Of a stretch of 64,000 bases of DNA, positions 60,056 to 64,000 are shown piece by piece. The notes beneath the pieces were generated by a model. The model saw only the letters and a program-made list of their open reading frames with translations. It was not told where the DNA came from and searched no databases. The DNA is taken from NCBI GenBank assembly GCA_947650365.1, contig OX393553.1, positions 41,401,949-41,465,948 of the forward strand, in the 5' to 3' direction. How positions within the stretch are numbered: the first letter of the stretch is position 1; each line of letters starts with the position of its first letter. Made by a program: the position numbers and the translations under genes. This DNA comes from Chamaelirium japonicum. Its lineage: Eukaryota; Streptophyta; Magnoliopsida; Liliales; Melanthiaceae.

Positions 60056-61416
60056 AATCCATTCTATTTCATTCGTATGATATATTCTTACTCATTCGTA
60101 CGATCCATTCTAATTCATTCGCACAAATGTATCCATTCTAATTCATTCGTACGATCCATTCTAATTCCTTCGTACGATCCATTCTAATTCATTCGTACGA
60201 TCCATTCTAATTCATTCGCACGAATGTATCCATTCTAATTAATTCGTACGATCCATTCTAATTCATTCGTACGATCCATTCTAATTCATTCGCACAATCT
60301 ATTCTAATTCATTCGTACGTTCCATTCTAATTCATTAGCATGATCCAAGCTAATTCATTCGTACGATCCATTCTATTTCATTCGTACGATCCATTATTAC
60401 GATCCATTCTAATTCATTCGTACGATCCATTCTAATTTATTCGCACAATCTATTCTATTTCATTCGTACGATTCATTCTAATTCATTAGCACGATCCATT
60501 CTAATTAATTCATACAATCCACTCTAATTCTTTTGCACGAATGTATCCATTCTAATTCATTCGCACGATCCATTCTAATTCCTTTGTACGACCCATTATA
60601 TTTCATTTGTATGATCCATTCTAATTCCTTTGTACGATCCATTCTAATTCATAAGTACGATCCATTCTAATTCATTCATACGATCTATTCTAATTCATTC
60701 GCACGAATGTATCCGTTCTAATTCTTTCATACGATCCATTCTAATTCATTCGCACGATCCATTCTAATTCATTTGCACGAATGAATCCATTCTAATTCAT
60801 TTGCACGAATGAATCCATTCTAATTCATTCGTACGATCCATTCTAATTCATTCGCACAATCTATTCTAATTCATTCGTACAATCTATTCTAATTCATTAG
60901 CACGATCCATTCTAATTCATTCGTACGATCCATTCTAATCCATTCTAATTCATTCGTACGATCCATTCTAATTCATTCGCACGATCCATTCTAATTCATT
61001 TGTACGAATCATTCTTACTCATTCGTACGATCCATTCTAATTCATTCGTACGATCCATTCTAATTCATTCGTATGATCCATTCTAATTCCTTCGTACGAT
61101 CCATTCTAATTCCTTTGTACAATCGATTCTAATTCATTCCCATGATCCATTCTAATTCCTTCGTACGATCCTTTCTAATTCATTCGTACGATCCATTCTA
61201 ATTCATTCGTACGATCCATTCTAATTCATTCGCACGATCCATTCTAATTCATTCATACGATCCATTCTAATTCATTCGCACGATCCACTCTAATTCATTT
61301 ATACGATCCATTCTAATTCATTCGCACGAATGTATCCATTCTAATTCATTGGTACGATCCATTCTAATTCATTCACACAATCTATTCTAATTCATTCGTA
61401 CGCATACGATCCATTC

Positions 61417-61428
61417 TTTTTTTTTTTT
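61417..61428 (-). other. LINE poly(A) tail and insertion junction
   Basis: Twelve T on the plus strand are the A tail of the minus-strand LINE. The satellite reads CGATCCATTC and one T before the run; the next bases of the unit would be AATTC. Insertion therefore occurred at TTCT/AA, close to the L1 endonuclease preference TTTT/AA. One T belongs to the satellite and about eleven to the tail. The other junction and the target-site duplication are outside the window. Confidence 0.9.
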
Positions 61429-61445
61429 AATCAATGCTAGGGGAT

Positions 61446-61451
61446 TTTATT
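61446..61451 (-). promoter_or_regulatory. Polyadenylation signal AATAAA of the LINE
   Basis: AATAAA on the minus strand ends 17 bases before the A tail begins, a normal distance. It fits a LINE transcript cleaved at this point and reverse-transcribed from its tail. Confidence 0.75.
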
Positions 61452-61522
61452 TGGGACCCCGCCCAACAAAGAACAATCATTACATCTCTGCACTTAAAAG
61501 AACAATCCAAGAAGAGAAAAAG

Positions 61523-61540
61523 AAAAAAAAAAAAAAAAAA
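61523..61540. repeat. A18 homopolymer run in the LINE 3' UTR
   Basis: There are eighteen A on the plus strand, preceded by an AG-rich stretch (61,511-61,522). In the element's own direction this is a T run, so it is not a second poly(A) tail of this element. It may be internal slippage, or the end of an older plus-strand insertion. Confidence 0.9.
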
Positions 61541-61734
61541 CTTCAGAAATTTAGCTATACAAGAAGTAGTCCTCTAGAAAGGATCAGAAATCTGAAATCT
61601 GTAAAGCAATATATCTCCTTCAATCCCTTCTGAGGCCAAACTTAGCTAGAACCAATCACAGCTCCAATCAGAATTTTTCTGCTATCACATTATGTCATAG
61701 TGCTTCTGCATCCTATCAGCTTCAATAGCAATCC

Positions 61735-61971
61735 TCAGATTACTTTAAGCTCCGTAGGGTAAAGCTTAGTTACTTGGTCACTATCTTGACCCATTTTGGA
61801 GAGGATACCTGCTGGCTGATTCCCTTCTCTCCAAATATGTGAAATTTGAAAGCTCTTAAGCCTTTCAGATTTCTTATGAATATGTTGTACTTGTTGATAA
61901 CAACTCCATGGGATAGAAGAAATTCTCTTAATGTAATTGACTGCTATTAATGAGTCCGATTCAATCCATAA
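61735..61971 (-). pseudogene. Rest of RNase H beyond the premature stop
   Basis: In the same frame, directly after the TAA, 78 more sense codons run to a TGA at 61,735-61,737. They begin LWIESDSLIAV, with the Asp expected third in the RNase H active site, and include SHIWREGNQPAG. That last stretch is the usual H..R..N..AD motif, but the final Asp is Gly (GGT). The continued similarity shows that the TAA is a recent nonsense change and that the true end of ORF2 was probably near 61,735. The Asp-to-Gly change would by itself weaken RNase H. Confidence 0.88.
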
Positions 61972-63354
61972 TTAGGAAATGTTCAGATTATCAGCATAAG
62001 ACAGTCCCTTTTCTATAGCATCCAATTCCACTGCAATAATCTGCTTATGCCTAGATGGACCATAATAGCTCAAAATGTCCTGACCTTCAGAATTTCTGAA
62101 AATCCCTCCAATTGAGGTTTTATTCTCTTTAACAGCCCCATCTGTGTTGAGCTTAATCCAGTCAGCTGAAGGTTTCTCCCAGAAAACTTGTTTTATATGC
62201 TTGTGATAAGAAGAGAAAGGCAATCCCCATTTTGCTGCAGATATTCTAGCTTCATAGTTGTCTTCTTCATGCAACTTGCTATCAGATATTCGAAGATGAA
62301 TTACCCTAGTAATGTTAGCAAGCAGCACTCTTTTATGTCTATAACTCTTTTCAAAAATTCTCTTATTCCTTTCCTCCCACAACAGATAGACTACACATCC
62401 TAAAGCAATCCTAGCAATAGTAGCAATCACACCTTCCCCTTTGAATTTATTATTCAGTCTATGAATTTCCTCTTTAATACCTCCAATACTCACAGCTTTA
62501 ATCCCTAGACGAGCAAGAACTGATCTCCATATCCAATTGGAGTAGGAACATTTTAAAAAAATGTGATCATGATTCTCCCTGTCCGACCAACAAAGAGAGC
62601 ATAAAGAATGAACATTTATCCCTCTTTTTTGCAGTTTATCAGAAGTTAGAAGAGTTTGTTGAATAGATCTCCATAAACAGGTCGCATGTCTTTCAATCCT
62701 TTGCTTGTGCCAAATCCAAGAATATTCAGCAAGAAGAGGCATTTTAGACCTGAGAGCATCCCAAGCTGATTTAAGAGAGTAAATACCATTGCTTGAAGGC
62801 TTCCACACAATTAAATCTGGGCTATCTGGATAAGGAATATAATGATCTATAATCTTATCATACATATTCATTAAATCTGCAGAAGTAGGAGAAGGAAGAG
62901 TCCAGCAGCTACCATTCCTGAATTTACTAATCATAAATTCAGTCCCATAACCCATATCATAAGCTGCTCTTGTGCCAAAATTATCTATCAACCTACCATC
63001 TGAGAGCCATCTGTCCATCCAAAAATTTGTATTGCATCCATTCCCCACAATATTCTGAATAAGAGGTTTAACCTGTTCTCTACAATTAAGAATACCTCTC
63101 CAAATACCTGAAGCACTTGGACTATATTTACATTCCCAAATAGTATCTTTCTTTAAATACTTCATTCTAATCCATTTAGCCCAAAGAGATTGATCATTTG
63201 AGCAAATTCTCCAAATGTATTTTGCTAAAGCTGCAGTATTCCACTCCCTAATATTTCTGAAGCCCAGCCCTCCTTCCTTTTTGGGAAGACAAAGGTTTTT
63301 CCAAGCTACAGGAATAAGCCTCTTAGAATCTGGAGAAAAGTCTTTCAATTTCCT
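61972..63354 (-). pseudogene. LINE ORF2 C-terminal part: linker, zf-RVT and first half of RNase H
   Basis: This is the continuation of ORF2 in another frame. Numbered from the TTG codon at 63,348 (458 residues to the stop), it begins DSKRLIPVAWKNLCLPKKEG at 7-26, the conserved stretch that normally follows RT. FWMDRWL is at 109-115. The zf-RVT region spans about 188-280, with C250, C253, H262 and C267 as a CCHC knuckle and the WIW motif after it. RNase H starts near 398: LNTDGA holds the first catalytic Asp (D403) and AVELDAI holds the Glu (E441). A TAA at 61,972-61,974 then ends the frame. No ATG is expected because this is the middle of a protein. RNase H would remove template RNA after copying; C-terminal RNase H is known in some plant L1 lineages. 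Confidence 0.92.
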
Positions 63355-64000
63355 TTATAATGGACTTAGGAAATTCAAAAACTCCAGACCAATAAACGTG
63401 TATAGAATTTAGAACTGATTTAATCAATTCTACTCTACCAGCAAATGAGAGAAATTTCTTATGCCAAGAGCAGATTCTGGCTCTAATTTTATCAATCAAA
63501 GGTTGGCAGTCAGCTTGTTTAAGACATTTTGATATGAGTGGAAGCCCAAGATACTTAACAGGCAACTTTCCTTCCCCAAATCCAAGAATGGAAATAAGAT
63601 TTTCCTGATCCATAACATTATGACTAAAGAAAATCTTAGATTTATTGTGGTTGATATCGAGACCTGATTGAGCAGAAAAGGCTTTGAGAACTTCATTTAA
63701 ACCTTCAGCTGACTTCCTTTCAGCCTTACAGAAAATGAGTAGATCATCTGCATAAGCAAGATGGGAGATTGCAAAACTGCCCAAAGATGGAACTTCTATA
63801 CATTTGTTATCCACTGCTTCCTTAAGCATGCAAGAGAGAACATTCATCACAATGGTGAATATATATGGGGACAATGGATCACCTTGTCTAATGCCTCTAT
63901 AAGCTTGAAAATAACCTGATGCTGCCCCATTGATTAAAACTGAAAACTTGACTGTAGAAAGACACCACTTGATCCAATTAATCCATTTTGTAGGAAAATT
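63323..64000 (-). pseudogene. LINE ORF2 reverse transcriptase domain, partial (window edge)
   Basis: The frame is open from the window edge, giving 225 residues before a stop at 63,323-63,325; the true start lies outside. Numbering from the edge, LINGAASGYF is at 22-31, RGIRQGDPLSP at 35-45 (the conserved RT motif before the active site) and YADD at 83-86 (63,743-63,754), where the two Asp bind metal. SGLDINHNKSK is at 112-122, KYLGLPL at 149-155 and a conserved FAGRVELIKSVL stretch near 186-197. The enzyme would copy the element's own RNA at a nicked target. The catalytic motifs seen are intact. The frame ends early at LFSRF, where related proteins continue through an FLW-type motif, so a small deletion or frameshift lies near 63,326-63,354. 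An inner TTG at 63,874 is not a start. Confidence 0.93.

Larger units (their letters stand above)
1..61417. repeat. Giant 23/28-bp minisatellite array with alternating orientation
   Basis: The whole stretch is built from one short unit. Successive unit starts (for example 241, 264, 287) are 23 bp apart. F units begin GAATGAATTAG and end GGATCGTAC; R units are the complement. A 28-bp version is scattered throughout. Orientation flips about 85 times. No tRNA, rRNA, gene or other transposon was seen inside. The sequence is AT-rich, and each unit carries GATC, AATT and one to three CpG. The array continues beyond the left edge; its right limit here is a LINE insertion. I do not recognise it as a named satellite family. 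It could be pericentromeric, knob or other heterochromatin, but nothing in the window decides this. Confidence 0.97.
55761..61417. repeat. Array section J: longest F block, then mixed blocks up to the LINE
   Basis: Blocks: R to 55,812, F 55,813-58,835 (about 3.0 kb, the longest block), R 58,836-59,138, F 59,139-59,316, R 59,317-59,600, F 59,601-59,764, R 59,765-59,978, F 59,979-60,023, R 60,024-61,417. The part 55,750-55,910 matches 59,080-59,240 (ACGATTAGAATGG at 55,809 and 59,134, offset 3,325). A 126-bp tandem copy lies near 57,546-57,797. No gene is present; the block ends at the LINE poly(A) tail. Confidence 0.86.
61429..61734 (-). other. LINE 3' untranslated region
   Basis: About 306 bp lie between the likely original ORF2 end and the poly(A) tail. 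No coding pattern is visible. The region contains a homopolymer run (61,523-61,540) and a polyadenylation signal close to the tail. The small plus-strand open frame through the A-run (61,451-61,633) is an artefact of the lysine-coding run. Confidence 0.8.
61418..64000 (-). mobile_element. Degenerate plant L1-type LINE, 3' part, inserted in the satellite
   Basis: This is a non-LTR retrotransposon that copied itself by target-primed reverse transcription. Reading leftward on the minus strand, the window holds the RT C-terminal half (63,326-64,000), a linker and zf-RVT region (about 62,500-63,350), RNase H (61,738-62,157), a 3' UTR and a poly(A) tail at the satellite junction. The endonuclease, any first ORF and the 5' end lie beyond the right edge. 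ORF2 is broken by a frameshift, an internal stop and a lost catalytic residue, so this copy cannot make an intact enzyme. Its base composition and codon use are those of ordinary plant sequence and it contains no satellite units. It is the only non-satellite insertion in the window. Confidence 0.95.

Noticed and set aside
1..61417. CRISPR-like array of short repeats
   Set aside because: There are no unique spacers; unit follows unit directly, in both orientations, in a plant context with no cas genes.
1..61417. Telomeric or variant telomeric repeat
   Set aside because: The unit is 23 bp, lacks a G-rich strand and reverses orientation repeatedly.
1..61417. Array of short inverted-repeat transposons (MITEs)
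   Set aside because: There are no target-site duplications or unique internal sequence; the inverted symmetry comes from strand switches within one repeat family.
61523..61540. Second retrotransposon poly(A) tail
   Set aside because: It is on the plus strand and no plus-strand element body is recognisable upstream; the sequence on both sides belongs to the LINE 3' end.
61451..61633. 60-codon plus-strand frame with a poly-lysine run
   Set aside because: The run comes from the A18 homopolymer in the LINE 3' UTR, opposite the element's coding strand.
62188..62403. 71-codon plus-strand frame
   Set aside because: Antisense shadow of the zf-RVT to RNase H part of the LINE.
63346..63348. Translation start of a separate 458-residue protein
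   Set aside because: The codon is TTG in the middle of the conserved ORF2 region that follows RT; the frame is a continuation after a frameshift.
63215..63412. 65-codon plus-strand frame
   Set aside because: Antisense shadow over the RT/linker junction of the LINE.
63496..63696. 66-codon minus-strand frame
   Set aside because: Different frame inside the RT domain, which is clearly coded in the frame carrying YADD.

Overview
The window looks like plant nuclear DNA. The evidence is the last 2.6 kb, which is the 3' part of an L1-type LINE of the plant kind: reverse transcriptase, then a zf-RVT zinc-knuckle region, then a C-terminal RNase H. I cannot name the species. There are no tRNA, rRNA, cellular protein-coding or bacterial-type genes. 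Layout: positions 1 to about 61,417 (96% of the window) are one uninterrupted, AT-rich minisatellite. Positions 61,418-64,000 are a broken LINE on the minus strand that has inserted into the array and runs off the right edge. The satellite has a 23-bp basic unit (for example 239-261) and a 28-bp variant (for example 188-215) that carries five extra bases. Single units do not always point the same way. The array is a mosaic of about 85 blocks, from about 25 bp to 3 kb long, that alternate between the two strands. I call GAATGAATTAGAATGG-type sequence 'F' and its complement, CCATTCTAATTCATTC-type, 'R'. By my hand-placed boundaries about 48% is F and 52% is R. Boundaries are accurate to roughly 5-25 bp. 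Larger structure lies on top of this. A segment of about 7 kb (1-6,910) recurs at about 8,129-15,365 with its strand switches in the same order. A segment of about 6 kb (43,390-49,330) recurs at about 49,400-55,760. Smaller modules recur at distances of 126 bp, 0.58-0.60 kb, 2.08 kb, 3.3 kb, 4.2 kb and 25 kb, and at least two modules recur in inverted orientation. Offsets between copies change mostly in steps of 23 or 28 bp, as expected from unequal exchange between units. Many strand switches sit on short perfect palindromes. Variation between units is concentrated at CpG sites as C-to-T or G-to-A, which suggests a methylated, silenced array. The open reading frames in the satellite are not genes. 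They arise where 23- and 28-bp units alternate (51 bp, 17 codons), which keeps a stop-free frame running. The LINE carries a frameshift between RT and the downstream domain, an in-frame stop inside RNase H and a Gly where the last catalytic Asp is expected, so this copy is dead. Its poly(A) tail joins the satellite at TTCT/AA, close to the usual L1 endonuclease site, and every satellite unit offers such a site.
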